Source of the DNA: Gammaproteobacteria bacterium | GTDB taxonomy: Bacteria > Gemmatimonadota > Gemmatimonadetes > Longimicrobiales > Gaopeijiaceae | Direction: 5' to 3' | DNA length: 64,000 bases | Assembly: GCA_028819075.1 (NCBI GenBank) | Contig: JAPPMM010000019.1 | Location: 114,440 to 178,439, forward strand | Shown here: in pieces, positions 27,001-35,661 of the stretch | Layout of the letters: every line of letters starts with the position of its first letter | Position numbering within the stretch: the stretch's first letter is position 1 | Translations under genes and position numbers: made by a program | Notes under the pieces: model-generated | The model's database searches: none | What the model was told of the DNA's origin: nothing | The model's input: the letters and a program-made list of their open reading frames with translations, nothing else

Positions 27001-30000
27001 CGCACCAGGTAGGGGGAGGATCCGTCGAGCTCCACCAGGTAGCGCATGTAGCGCTCGTCGATGTCCAGATTGCCGTCCCCGTCCAGGTCTTCCGAGTCCG
27101 GACGTCCGTTGCCCCGGGTGCAGTTGACCCTGGGGTCGCCGATGCGGTAGACGACCGCCCGGGTCGCCAGGCACGCCTCGTCCCACAGCCCGCGCTGGTC
27201 AAGCTCGTCGTTCCATATCTCGCCCTGGCGCGGGTCGGCTTCCTGGTCGAGCGCACCGAGTCCCCACGTGTTTCCGCCCTCGCGGGTCCCGCCGGTGAGC
27301 CCGTTGGCGTCCACGAACAGCGCATCCTCGCTCACCGTCCCCAGGTCGAAGACGAGGGTAAGTTCCTCACCCCCCGCGATGTACAGATCCAGAAACTCGG
27401 TCCGGGTCAGGTCGAGGCCGGTGCTCGCGAGATTGGCGGTGATCGAGCGCCAGCGCCTGCGGTCGAACCGTCCCCCGGCGGCGCCGTCGCCGACCCCGAA
27501 GGTGAGCAGCAGCCCGGGTTCGCGGAACTCGTTGCCCGCAAAGTTGATCTGCCGGTCGATGTCGTTGCGGGGGAGAAAGCCCTCGAAGACGCCCGTGCTA
27601 TCGCCGCTTGCCCCTTCGGTAATCCAGGTATGCTGCCACTGGAGGGAGGCGATGTCGCCGGCGCCGAGCTCCGGCGGAAGGGCCTCGAGCGCGCCGTCGC
27701 GAAACTGCGGCGCGCTTCCCAGCCGCCAGCCCGTGCTCAGGCTGGAGAGCGGAAGGTCGCTCGTGGAATCGAAGTCGTGCAGGTAGACGTCGCCCGCGGT
27801 GTTCGGGCTCGGCAGAGAGAGCGCCATCTCCCCGTTCACGCTCAGCCGCGAGATGCCCGAGTGCGCCAGCCCGGGGATCCGGTCCAGCGCCCGGTCCAGG
27901 GCCGGCAGTTCCAGGTCCATGCGTCCGTTCAGGCCACCCAGAACGATCGAAGCCGGCTCGACGCCAAGCTGGGGCCGGCGCAGGAGCCCCCTCTCGCGCT
28001 GGTACAGCCCGAGGAAGTTGAGCTCTCCCGCATCCCCGAGCGCGGTGCTGGCGTTCATGCCGAAGACCGAGGTCGGAGCGATCTGAAAGAGCGCCTGCTG
28101 CTCCCAGGTGGCGCGCAGGTCCCCCTGCGGGTCGCTGGCGAAGAGATTCTCCGCGTCGAGCAGCTGCACCTGTCCCATGTCGTAGTCGATGACGTAGTCG
28201 GTGCGCGCCTCGAGCGCGCGGTCTCCGAAGAACAGCCGCTCGCTGCCGTCGCGGATGCCCAGCGCACCCAGCGAGAAGGACGAGATGAGCCCCTCGCTGC
28301 GCACGCGGAAGGGAATGGTGAGCCAGTAGAGCCCGGCGTTCTCACGCTCGTAGGGATCGACTGCGTCGTAGATCTCCGGGTTGGCGTCCCCCGCAAGGAT
28401 CTCGGAGGTCTCTTCGGCGGAGAGCCCCAGCGAGTATATCGGCGGTGGCTCGGCGAAGGGCCTGAGGGTCGGGAAGATGATGAAGGTGCCGGAAACCGCG
28501 GGCTGTTCCTCGAAGTCGTCGGCGGCGGGCTTGTAGACGTAGGCACGGTCGATGACATCGACGGGAGACTCCTCGTCGAGCCCGAGCAGCTTCAGGTAGG
28601 TGATGTCCTCTCCGGCGAGGCCGCGGGTGAAGGTTCTTCCGGCGCTCAGCTCGCCGACGGAGATGTCGAGCGATACCGACGGGATCTCCACGTCATTCGA
28701 GCCCGATACCCGGTAGACCTGGTGCATCTCCAGGTCCCAGGTGGGCCGGCCCGGCTGGTGGTTGGGCTCCGATGCGCGCAGCAGCGAAAGGCGGGGACGT
28801 CCCCCCTCGTTGTGAATGCGCTCCGGGTTGTAGTCGCCGATGGTGTCGCCGGCCGCGGTGACATAGGTGACCGCCAGCATCTCGTCGCGGCGCAGCGGGC
28901 TGCGGAGCGCGATCCACAGGCCGCTCGGATGGACGAAGTAGTCGACCCCCGCCTGCAAGTAGCGGAACCACCCTGATTCCGTCACCGTGTCGTCCCCGAG
29001 CGTGGCCGAGGCGTCGGCCTGGATATAGCCCTCCACCTGCTGGCGGGTGACGGGGTCGTTCTCGAAGCGGTAGAGCTGAATCGGTTCCGCGCCCGGGATG
29101 GCGGAGGAGGGTACCGTGCTGGGATCCGCCCCAAGGACGTCGATGTGCGGGTAGTCGAAGAGGTTGCGCGGGTCGGCGAGGAAGAAGAACTGGCCGCGCA
29201 CGTAGTCGGCATTGTCGACCACGATGGTGTCCTCCTGCACGAAGGCGCGGTCGGTGCCCGCTCCCGCCAGGCGGAACTCCCGCGAGGACAGGTCGCCCCG
29301 CTGTTGCGCGAACACGGTCTCGAAGTCCACCGGGCCCAGCTGGCCGGTGGCCCGCAACCCGAAGTTGCCGGCCGGAATGCCCTCGGTGAGGAAGCGCGAA
29401 TCGGGCAGCCCGAAGGTCACGTCCCCGACCTCGACGCCCTGGAGAATCTCGTCCTCCACGCCCTCATAGAAGACGTTGATGTTGTTGGTGGCCGAGAACT
29501 CGCGGGTCTGGTCGTAATCGACGTTCACCACGATCCGCTCCGAGATGGTGCCACCCATCTGGACTCCGAACTGGAGTTCAGGCACGAGCCGGGGCAGAAG
29601 TCCGGGCTGGCACCCCAGCTGGATGCCGGCATCGCAGGGACGGAAGCGGGTCCAGTCGCCCCCGAACTCGGCCCTCCCCCGGATGCGCGCGTCCAGCCCC
29701 CGCAACTCGATCGGCCCGGCCCCGGGGATGGCGACGGCCTCCGGCTCGGGAGGGAGTTCGGGAAGGAAACCCACCGGACCGGCATCCGCCGGGTCCGCTT
29801 CCGGGGAGGGGCGGGTGATGCGGCCCGCGAGCACAGCGCCCGGCCGCAGGAGGGACGCGGCGCCGGGGCCCGGTTGCCCGAGCACGGCGGGCCGGAACCA
29901 TGGCGAGCCGGCGCCCGGCACGGGATCGAAGGCGACCGGGAAGAGCAGCGGGACGCGCGCCAGCCCGAGGGAGGCCAGCACCGGCGGAGGGAGAGGCGTG

Positions 30001-30134
30001 GAGGCGAGCTGGGGCGGCGGCGGAAAGAGCCCCCGCCAGTCCACGGCGTCCGGGCCGGGGGCGGCCTGGGGGGCGGCGGCCGCCGGCACGAGGAGCCCGA
30101 GCGCCGGAAGCATCGCGGCCATCCGCCAACCCAT
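24030..30134 (-). CDS. sprA: SprA/Sov-like giant outer-membrane protein
   Basis: About 2034 aa with a signal peptide (MGWRMAAMLPALGLLVPAAAAPQA). Similar to the Bacteroidota SprA/Sov family, the outer-membrane channel of the type IX secretion system. Recognisable blocks: RAEFGGDWTRF, VNVDYDQTREFSATNNINVFYEG, GDVTFGLPDSRFLTEG, PAGNFGLRATGQLGPVDFE, WRSITANLASTGLDLTRTEFLDLYI, VFDLGTVSEDALF, then many amphipathic strands to the C-terminus, consistent with a very large beta-barrel. A calcium-loop-like DLDGDGNLDIDE lies at about 27055-27095. SprA proteins are 2300-2500 aa, so this one is somewhat short. The ATG at 30134 was chosen for the signal peptide and GGTGGG upstream. No PorV, PorU or CTD-bearing substrate is seen in the window. 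Confidence 0.85.
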   Translation of the reverse strand: MGWRMAAMLPALGLLVPAAAAPQAAPGPDAVDWRGLFPPPPQLASTPLPPPVLASLGLARVPLLFPVAFDPVPGAGSPWFRPAVLGQPGPGAASLLRPGAVLAGRITRPSPEADPADAGPVGFLPELPPEPEAVAIPGAGPIELRGLDARIRGRAEFGGDWTRFRPCDAGIQLGCQPGLLPRLVPELQFGVQMGGTISERIVVNVDYDQTREFSATNNINVFYEGVEDEILQGVEVGDVTFGLPDSRFLTEGIPAGNFGLRATGQLGPVDFETVFAQQRGDLSSREFRLAGAGTDRAFVQEDTIVVDNADYVRGQFFFLADPRNLFDYPHIDVLGADPSTVPSSAIPGAEPIQLYRFENDPVTRQQVEGYIQADASATLGDDTVTESGWFRYLQAGVDYFVHPSGLWIALRSPLRRDEMLAVTYVTAAGDTIGDYNPERIHNEGGRPRLSLLRASEPNHQPGRPTWDLEMHQVYRVSGSNDVEIPSVSLDISVGELSAGRTFTRGLAGEDITYLKLLGLDEESPVDVIDRAYVYKPAADDFEEQPAVSGTFIIFPTLRPFAEPPPIYSLGLSAEETSEILAGDANPEIYDAVDPYERENAGLYWLTIPFRVRSEGLISSFSLGALGIRDGSERLFFGDRALEARTDYVIDYDMGQVQLLDAENLFASDPQGDLRATWEQQALFQIAPTSVFGMNASTALGDAGELNFLGLYQRERGLLRRPQLGVEPASIVLGGLNGRMDLELPALDRALDRIPGLAHSGISRLSVNGEMALSLPSPNTAGDVYLHDFDSTSDLPLSSLSTGWRLGSAPQFRDGALEALPPELGAGDIASLQWQHTWITEGASGDSTGVFEGFLPRNDIDRQINFAGNEFREPGLLLTFGVGDGAAGGRFDRRRWRSITANLASTGLDLTRTEFLDLYIAGGEELTLVFDLGTVSEDALFVDANGLTGGTREGGNTWGLGALDQEADPRQGEIWNDELDQRGLWDEACLATRAVVYRIGDPRVNCTRGNGRPDSEDLDGDGNLDIDERYMRYLVELDGSSPYLVRDTIETGTQFRLYRIPLRGPQAINPGGIFTDGDFRAVKHLRLTITGNGDGAAVLARMRLVGSRWVKRAGEGVLTGMTGDDPGTGGAIEVSPVGAVEVGAAYHPPPGVVEQLDDPVSALGAQGVEFSEKALGITYRGLPPGERAEVYHRFPQRPRNFLTYRQARIWALARRGDWGMGRPVYFFLKVGSDEDNFYLYRTPLEPAVDPDGTRAEDWLPEVLVDFDRWLELRSEAEQRLIEDPPTAGAPALVVWSADSTYAVVLQGRARAPNLSQVRELSLGVWNEGDFPDDGEVWINDFRLSRAVTDRGLASHLNVDLNASDFMTTRISVSDRGALFRQLEGDPSYQRDQQWTANSTLQLSRFTPASWGIELPLTVSHTTSGQDPTFLLRSDIRADRLEGLRKVAFDRTRVGLSFRKRTPSSNPLAAIFLDGLSARAGYSSSQSATATSDSDSRVVDARVGYDRALEPRTLPVVPGFLGGVVRALLPESLEERVLASRLRWSPERIGFGASYANQRNQTYRYEQILRLPGDSAATRTRSPRRGVDTDARIIFRPFQSVTATTDFTSTRDLLAPELAVRDPAVRPLLARERWSPGGIDLGWETNRRVRTNMRWGPRPADWLQWTLTWTTTYSSDRNATLVRRQVAEADTLRDLQRNVGGQRSASASVIFDPGTLARGGPPRPGVSDAAPQGTMRRLAGALSPITVNWQDGLTSRFNREVLDPDVRYQFGLSDLDGFRVVDGATAATLVDRNGWATGSGVTLLPGITASVDYSVTDIATFDTRSDRAANTRSWPNIVLRASSIPLPSFMQPVVERLTVNSGYRVDTRRLSFGTGTQQQRLQEDATIPLDVSVRWGGGFSASYRTTMTRGEGTDPTGDTRRRRNTHVFTMSGSFTPPGELGARLERPIQASLRYNQAGQSDCRITSGNDECVPFVDQSNATFNLTLDTVVSELQVGFQASYTNRQSNIGQRLGSTQFQIGLWGQFVYNAGAFAGLP

Positions 30135-30218
30135 CCCACCGGGACCACGGACACGCTGCCGGTGTACGGTGCGAGTTGAGGGAGGCTCGCTCAACGCCCA
30201 ACCCGCAACCGGCTACGG

Positions 30219-31643
30219 ATGAACATACTCACGCGTTATCTGATCCGGGCGCACGTGGCGCCGTTCTTCTTCTCGCTCACCGTGCTCACCGGCCTCTTCT
30301 TTCTCAACCTGGTCGCCCTGCGGATGGGCGCGCTGATGGGCAAGGGACTGCCGTGGCAGGTCTATGCCGAGTTCATGCTTCTCTCGCTCCCCCACACGCT
30401 CGCGCTCACCATTCCCATGTCCGTGCTGGTTGCCGTGCTCTACGCCTTCTCGGAGCTGGCGGAAGCCAACGAGATCACCGCGATGTCCGCGGGCGGCGTG
30501 CGCCCCGCCCGCGTTCTGGTTCCGATGCTCGCCGCGGGCACGATCACGGCCGGCGTGGTCTTCGTGCTGCACGACCGGGTGCTCCCGGAGTCCAATCATC
30601 GTCTCAAGAACCTCATGGTCGACGTCCAGGGAAAGAGCCCCACGTTCCGCCTGCGCGAGCAGGTGATCAACGAGATCCAGGCCGTGAACGGCGCCACTCG
30701 CTACTTCCTGCAGGCGCACAGCATCGACCCGCTTACCAACGAGCTCGAGGATGTCACCATCTTCGACGTTAGCGAATACGACCAATATCGCACCATCTAT
30801 GCCAACCGGGGCACGATGGCGTTCGACGAGAGCGGCACCGATCTCTTTCTGACCCTCTTCGACGGCAATGCCTACGAGGTGAGCGACGTGCGGCCGTCCG
30901 GCTTCCGGCAACTGGCCTTCGCCCGGCAGATCATCCCCATGCGCGGCGTCGCGGACGTGCTGGAACGCAGCGACAGCGAGCAGCGCGGCGACCGCGAGAT
31001 GTCCACGGCCATGCTGGCGGAGGAGGTGCGCAAGGCCCGCGAAGAGCTGGCTGAAGTGCGGCGCGCGAGCCTGGGGCGCTCCCGTGGCGCGCTGCGCGAA
31101 GCTCTGGGACTCGAGGCGGTGGAAGGCGAAGAGATCGACGATCTGCTGCCCCCAGGCGCGCTCGAAAGCCAGCGCCGCATCATCGGCGACCTGGGCCTGA
31201 CCCCGCCGGACCAGCTCACCGAGGCGGTCACCGCCAACCTGCGCACCAACGCCGTGCGCGAGGAGGGACTGCTGCTCAATGTGAACCGCTACCGGGTGGA
31301 GTGGCACAAGAAGTGGGCGATCGCAACCGCCTGCTTCATCTTCGTGCTCGTGGGGGCCCCGCTCGCGATCCGCTTCCCCCGGGGCGGGCTCGGTACCGTG
31401 ATTGTCCTCTCCGGCGCCATCTTCGCCATCTACTGGACGACCCTGATCGGAGGTGAGTCGCTCGCCGACCGGGGCCGCCTGGAGCCGAATGTGGCGATGT
31501 GGATCTCCAACGTCATCTTCCTGGCCGCCGGCGTGTGGCTGTCCTCGCGCATGGGACGCGCCGTGTCCGCGCCACGGGATTCGGGCCGGGGCGTCATCCG
31601 GCAACTGCTGGCGAACCGGGTGAGGAGGAGCGCGGACGCATGA
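30219..31643 (+). CDS. lptF: LPS export permease LptF
   Basis: YjgP/YjgQ-family inner-membrane protein (474 aa) of the LptB2FGC machine that extracts lipopolysaccharide. It has N-terminal TM helices (MNILTRYLIRAHVAPFFFSLTVLTGLFFL, LTIPMSVLVAVLYAFSELAEANEITAMSAGG, the family coupling-helix motif), a periplasmic beta-jellyroll domain (about 125-240), a charged insertion (about 255-345, rich in E/R/L and longer than usual), then three C-terminal TM helices. Divergent from the sprA-like gene. Which of the pair is F or G rests on order alone. Confidence 0.88.
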   Translation: MNILTRYLIRAHVAPFFFSLTVLTGLFFLNLVALRMGALMGKGLPWQVYAEFMLLSLPHTLALTIPMSVLVAVLYAFSELAEANEITAMSAGGVRPARVLVPMLAAGTITAGVVFVLHDRVLPESNHRLKNLMVDVQGKSPTFRLREQVINEIQAVNGATRYFLQAHSIDPLTNELEDVTIFDVSEYDQYRTIYANRGTMAFDESGTDLFLTLFDGNAYEVSDVRPSGFRQLAFARQIIPMRGVADVLERSDSEQRGDREMSTAMLAEEVRKAREELAEVRRASLGRSRGALREALGLEAVEGEEIDDLLPPGALESQRRIIGDLGLTPPDQLTEAVTANLRTNAVREEGLLLNVNRYRVEWHKKWAIATACFIFVLVGAPLAIRFPRGGLGTVIVLSGAIFAIYWTTLIGGESLADRGRLEPNVAMWISNVIFLAAGVWLSSRMGRAVSAPRDSGRGVIRQLLANRVRRSADA

Positions 31644-32752
31644 GGCTCCTCGACCGGCTGGTCGCCGCCAGCTTCCTGCGCATATTCGTGGCCTTCGTGG
31701 CCGCCGTGCCGCTCCTTTTCGTGGTCGGCGACCTTACCGAGAACATCGACGAATACCTCGACCGCGGGCTCCCGATGGTGGACGTCTTCCGGGCCTACGG
31801 ATTCCAGATGCTGCAGTTCGTGTTCTGGTCCTTCCCGATGGCGACGCTCATCGCGGCGGTCTTCACGATTCACGCCATGACCGTGCACCGGGAGATCGTG
31901 GCCGCCAAGGCGGGCGGCGTCTCCTTCCATCGCCTTGCGGTGCCGGCGCTGGCCCTGGGCGTCGCGCTCGCCGGGGTCTCGTTCTACATCAGCGACATCG
32001 TGCCCCGCGCCAATCGCGCCGCCTTCGACATCCTCGAGGAACGCAACTTCAGCCGCGACTGGCGCATCAACTTCGTGTACCAGACCGAGGACGGGCACAG
32101 CCTGTCGGTGCGCCGCCTGACCGTGATGGCCGGGGAGCTGCAGGATGTCGTGCTGGAACACCGCCCGGTCACCGCGGCGCCGGGCACGGGACCCTCCCTG
32201 CACGCGGTCGCGGACCGCGCGTACTTCAACGACCAATCGGGCTGGACATTCAGCGACGGATACATGCGCCGCCTGCTCCCGGATGCCCGCGAACAGACCT
32301 ATCAGTTCGGCAGCATGAAGACGCGCGGGTTCTCGGAACGGCCCGATGAACTGCTCGAGGCATCCCGCACCGGCAACCGCATGTCCGACGCCCAGAACGA
32401 CCGCCTGGCCCAGATGACGCGCGCGGACATCGACCGGCAGGTGGGGATCATCGAGCGCAGCGGGGGCAGCGCCTCCGAGTACCTCGTCGAGCGCGAACAG
32501 CGCGGCGCTCTCGCCCTCGCCACCTTCATCATGGTCCTCTTCGGCCTGCCCCTGGGGACCTCGTCCCAGCGCGGCAGCGCGGCCTACGGCGCCGGCGTGT
32601 CGATCGCCTCCATCACCCTGTACCTGATTCTCTTCCGGGTCCTGGGCGCGGCGGCGGGCGCGGGTGTCCTGTCACCCACCATCGCGGCCTGGACCCCCAA
32701 CGCGGTGTTCCTGGCGATGGGCGCGTTTCTGATGGTTCGGGTGCGAACGTAG
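31640..32752 (+). CDS. lptG: LPS export permease LptG
   Basis: Second YjgP/YjgQ permease (370 aa). Start ATG overlaps the lptF stop (ATGA). N-terminal helices (MRLLDRLVAASFLRIFVAFVAAVPLLFVV), the coupling helix AMTVHREIVAAKAGGVSFHRLAVPAL, a periplasmic domain (about 125-230) and C-terminal helices with GLPLGTSSQRGSAAYGAGVSIA. It works with LptF and an LptB ATPase encoded elsewhere. A strong hairpin follows the stop. Confidence 0.9.
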   Translation: MRLLDRLVAASFLRIFVAFVAAVPLLFVVGDLTENIDEYLDRGLPMVDVFRAYGFQMLQFVFWSFPMATLIAAVFTIHAMTVHREIVAAKAGGVSFHRLAVPALALGVALAGVSFYISDIVPRANRAAFDILEERNFSRDWRINFVYQTEDGHSLSVRRLTVMAGELQDVVLEHRPVTAAPGTGPSLHAVADRAYFNDQSGWTFSDGYMRRLLPDAREQTYQFGSMKTRGFSERPDELLEASRTGNRMSDAQNDRLAQMTRADIDRQVGIIERSGGSASEYLVEREQRGALALATFIMVLFGLPLGTSSQRGSAAYGAGVSIASITLYLILFRVLGAAAGAGVLSPTIAAWTPNAVFLAMGAFLMVRVRT

Positions 32753-32757
32753 ACAAG

Positions 32758-32829
32758 CAGCCCCGGAAGGGTTGGGTCCCCCCCGGGGCTGGCGGATGTG
32801 CCTCCGGGCCGCAAACGGGCCCGGCACAT
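32758..32829. terminator. Bidirectional terminator: two tandem hairpins
   Basis: Between convergent genes. The first stem pairs CAGCCCCGG (32758-32766) with CCGGGGCTG (32783-32791), 9 bp perfect. The second pairs ATGTGCC (32796-32802) with GGCACAT (32823-32829) and continues with GC pairs around a small bulge. No T-run follows, as expected in a high-GC genome. Confidence 0.65.
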
Positions 32830-34887
32830 TCAGCTGACCGGGCGCTCCTTCGGCAGGATCTTGACCGACCACAGCCCCGAGTTGATGTCGGCGAAGAAGA
32901 CGTTGCCCTTCCAAGGCATCACGCCCCACGCCGCCGGCGCGTTGGGGATGTAGCCGAGCGGATCGTGCGCCTTGAAGACCGAGATCTCGCGTCCCTGGGT
33001 ATAGAGGTTCCCCATCAGGTCGCCGGAGATGTCCACCATGCGGAGGCCGCCCTCGTAGTAGGCTTCATAGAGGATGTCGTCCTCGACCCACATGTTGTGG
33101 GTGCCGAACTCGGACACCTCGTAACGGGCCACCATCTCGGGTGATTCGGGATCGGTGAAGTCCACGATCTGGATGTAGCCCGCGGTGGCGCGCGGATAGC
33201 CGCCCCTGCCCGTCTCGGGGTCGTACTGGATTCGGTGATCGGGGCCGGTTCCCGCCCAGGCGAGCCCCTCGCGGCCGACGATCTCGTCGCCGGCGATGAG
33301 ATAGAACTTGCCCGTGGACTCCTGCAGGTAGGGGAACACGGCGTGCGTCTGACCCGAGGGAAGCGGGATGTTGGTCACGAAGACGGGGTTCTCGGGGGAG
33401 CCGCCCCAGCGCCCGTTGCCCACGTCGACGACCACGATGCCGTTCTCCCACTCCGCCGAGTAGGCGATGCCGTCGTGCACCCACACGTCGTGCACGCGGC
33501 TGTCCGGATGGTCGTATTCGCCCACGTAGCGCGGGTTGTAGATGTCCGCCATGTCCAGGATGATGTACTTGTCGCCCGCAGACAGGACGAAGAGGTGCTC
33601 GTTGGTAGCGAACATGTTGTGCACGCCGCCGGTCACGCCCTCGTCCCAGGTTGAGGCGATGGTGGGGTGGGCGGGGTTGGCCAGGTCGAGAATCACGACG
33701 CCGTTGCGGCGGTTGGAGGCGCCTTCGCGCGAGATTACTCCGTAGCGGCCGTTGGGGGACGCCTTCACGTCGTTGGTAGTGCGCGCGTCGACGATGATGG
33801 AATCGGTCTTGACGATGTTGGCCGGGTCGGTGACGTCCCACACGAAGGTGACGCCGTTCCCCATTTTGGAACCCGTTAGCGCATAGTCGCGCCCGTCGAC
33901 CCCTTCCCAGATCCACAGGTCGGTGGTGAAGACGCGTGACTCGCGCCCCTGCCCCACGATTTCGAGCTCCTGAACGGCGCCCCGCCGGCTTACCCGCACC
34001 GATTCGCGCGCCGACAGATGGCCGGCGGTCGCAACCACGGTATAGAGCCCCGGCCAGTCGGCCACGAAACGGCCGTCGTCGACCTGCCCCGGCCCGGCGG
34101 GCGCCACGATGCTGTCGTCGGGCATGTAGGCGAGCGACCAGGTGACCGGGGCGCCCGGCACCTCGTTGCCGGCGTCGTCCAGCACGGAGGCGGTGAACTG
34201 CACCACGTCGCCGGTGAGGAGGTCGCCTCCGCCGCCGGCGAGCTGGACGGACGTGGCCGGGAAGGCCTCCACGGTGCGCTCGACCGAACCCCGCACCCCC
34301 TCCACCATGGCCGTCACGGTGACGGGGCCGGGGCGGTGGGCGGTGACATTGCCGAAAGCGTCCACCGAGGCCACCTCGGTGTCGGATACCGACCAGGCGA
34401 CCTCGGCGGTCGGGCGCGGCGACCCGTCCGCGTGCCGGGCGGTAGCCGCGTAGCGCACCGTCGTGCCGGCGTACAGCAGGTCGCCACCCGCCTGCACCTC
34501 GACGGTCGCCACCTCCGGCCAATCCACCACCACCGGAATCGTGAGCTGGGCCACCGGCGCTCCGCTGGCGGGCATCACCACCATCGCCTGCACGTCGTAC
34601 TGGCCGGCCTCGAAGGCCTCGATGTTCCCGTCACGAATGCGCAGCGCCCGCCGCGGCGCGCTCACCCGGATCGGAATGTCCACCGCCGCGCCCGCGGCGT
34701 CGTAGGCGGTCACCACCAGCGGCACGACGTCCCCCACCCTGAGCGAAAGCTCGGCGGGCTCGGCCTCCAGCCGCGTGACCACGGTGGGATCGGGTTCCGG
34801 AGTCTGGGCGGCCAACTCCACCGCCGACGGGAGCGCGGGCGCCGTCAGGACGACGGCTGCCGGGAGAATGAGCCTGAAAGAACGCAT
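32830..34887 (-). CDS. Secreted Ig-like plus LVIVD-repeat protein
   Basis: About 685 aa. Signal peptide MRSFRLILPAAVVLTAPALPSAVELAAQ. Then three Big2/Ig-like domains (about 35-120, 125-210 and 215-300: patterns such as VTAMVEGVRGSVERTV and VVQFTASVLDDAGNEVPGAPVTW) and a beta-propeller of LVIVD-type repeats (about 305-685: VVILDLANPAHPTIASTW, YIILDMADIYNPRYVGEYDHPD, IVDFTDPESPEMVARYEVSEFGTHN, LRMVDISGD). Probably an exported surface or periplasmic protein of unknown ligand. Start chosen by the very strong Shine-Dalgarno AAGGAGGT at 34891-34898, three bases upstream. Ends at the shared terminator. Confidence 0.78.
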   Translation of the reverse strand: MRSFRLILPAAVVLTAPALPSAVELAAQTPEPDPTVVTRLEAEPAELSLRVGDVVPLVVTAYDAAGAAVDIPIRVSAPRRALRIRDGNIEAFEAGQYDVQAMVVMPASGAPVAQLTIPVVVDWPEVATVEVQAGGDLLYAGTTVRYAATARHADGSPRPTAEVAWSVSDTEVASVDAFGNVTAHRPGPVTVTAMVEGVRGSVERTVEAFPATSVQLAGGGGDLLTGDVVQFTASVLDDAGNEVPGAPVTWSLAYMPDDSIVAPAGPGQVDDGRFVADWPGLYTVVATAGHLSARESVRVSRRGAVQELEIVGQGRESRVFTTDLWIWEGVDGRDYALTGSKMGNGVTFVWDVTDPANIVKTDSIIVDARTTNDVKASPNGRYGVISREGASNRRNGVVILDLANPAHPTIASTWDEGVTGGVHNMFATNEHLFVLSAGDKYIILDMADIYNPRYVGEYDHPDSRVHDVWVHDGIAYSAEWENGIVVVDVGNGRWGGSPENPVFVTNIPLPSGQTHAVFPYLQESTGKFYLIAGDEIVGREGLAWAGTGPDHRIQYDPETGRGGYPRATAGYIQIVDFTDPESPEMVARYEVSEFGTHNMWVEDDILYEAYYEGGLRMVDISGDLMGNLYTQGREISVFKAHDPLGYIPNAPAAWGVMPWKGNVFFADINSGLWSVKILPKERPVS

Positions 34888-34971
34888 GGGACCTCCTTGC
34901 TGCGGGCACGACATCCTTCAGCCGTCAGAATAGCGCGCGCGGGTGAGGTGCGGAAAGAGTCCGAGGGCCTG

Positions 34972-35277
34972 TCACCACCCGTCGCCGTCGATCAGGATCA
35001 CCGGGGTGTACGTGATGACGCCCTCACCGTCTATCGTCGCCAGGAGCCTGCCGTCTTGCCAGAACTCGACTGTGTCGGTCTCGCTGACGAACGCGTGATA
35101 CCGCATGAACGCGCCGGCGTATATGGTGCGTCCCCGGATCGCCGCCGCCTCGTCCGGCGTGACCTCGACACGCTGCACCGTGCCAGCAGGAACGATGCCT
35201 TCAAGACCATCGCCGCGCGCTGGCGTTGACGGGCCACAGCCAGCCACGAGCAGCATCAGCCACAAGTACCTGGTCAT
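34972..35277 (-). CDS. Small predicted lipoprotein, unknown function
   Basis: 101 aa with a lipoprotein signal (MTRYLWLMLLVAGC, lipobox LVAGC) followed by a short hydrophilic, beta-rich domain. I do not recognise a family. It lies on the minus strand between the Ig/LVIVD gene and the repeat region; codon use looks native. It could be a real small lipoprotein or a remnant; the clear lipobox favours a gene. Confidence 0.5.
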   Translation of the reverse strand: MTRYLWLMLLVAGCGPSTPARGDGLEGIVPAGTVQRVEVTPDEAAAIRGRTIYAGAFMRYHAFVSETDTVEFWQDGRLLATIDGEGVITYTPVILIDGDGW

Positions 35278-35661
35278 CGCTTGCCCCTGATGGAGCCGGA
35301 TCGACGTTCTCCAGTGCCGACTGCCGCGCTATCGAGATGGTCGCCGTCGCGGGTGCCCGATTCGCCGTTCCAGGCTCGCAATCCACGACACCACGTTCGG
35401 CTCCGGTGCAGGTTCGCCGGCCAGCCTCCTCAGGTCAAGCATGATGCCTCGCAGGCGTGGCTGGTGGCGCAGGGCGAGTGACGTCCTTCGACTGACGATT
35501 GGACGCTATGCCAATAACGATTGGACGCTGTGTCAGTAACGATTAGACGCTATTCCCATAACGATTGGACGCTGCTAGATTCCGCTCTCGAAGCCACGCC
35601 CGCCGCGACTGGCAGGAGACCGTCGCGCCGGGGTGCCAGGCCAGCCGGCGGATGCACTGCC
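35278..35661. other. Gene-free stretch with tandem repeats
   Basis: Nearly 400 bases without a convincing gene. The first two-thirds shows only short frames with stops. On the minus strand a run of about 50 codons ends at a TAG near 35331 and looks protein-like (Leu/Arg/Glu-rich), but it has no start in a sensible position and no family I know. The last third holds the 22-bp repeats described separately and the leader of the ATPase gene. Confidence 0.5.
35495..35582. repeat. Four tandem 22-bp repeats upstream of the ATPase gene
   Basis: The core ACGATTGGACGCT starts at 35495, 35517, 35539 (one change, A for the second G) and 35561, an exact 22-base period. The 9 bases after each core also resemble each other in the first three copies (ending ATA, GTA, ATA). 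The first copy contains the dyad ATTGG-N8-CCAAT. The period is not a multiple of three, so this is not a protein repeat. At two helical turns it looks like a phased operator or iteron array. Confidence 0.85.

Noticed and set aside
25878..28976. 1032-codon plus-strand frame opposite the SprA-like gene
   Set aside because: Antisense shadow of a clearly coding region; no motif or start signal.
35281..35490. Short protein-like minus-strand stretch
   Set aside because: About 50 plausible codons but no start signal, no family and a stop at both sides; could be a remnant, not enough to call.
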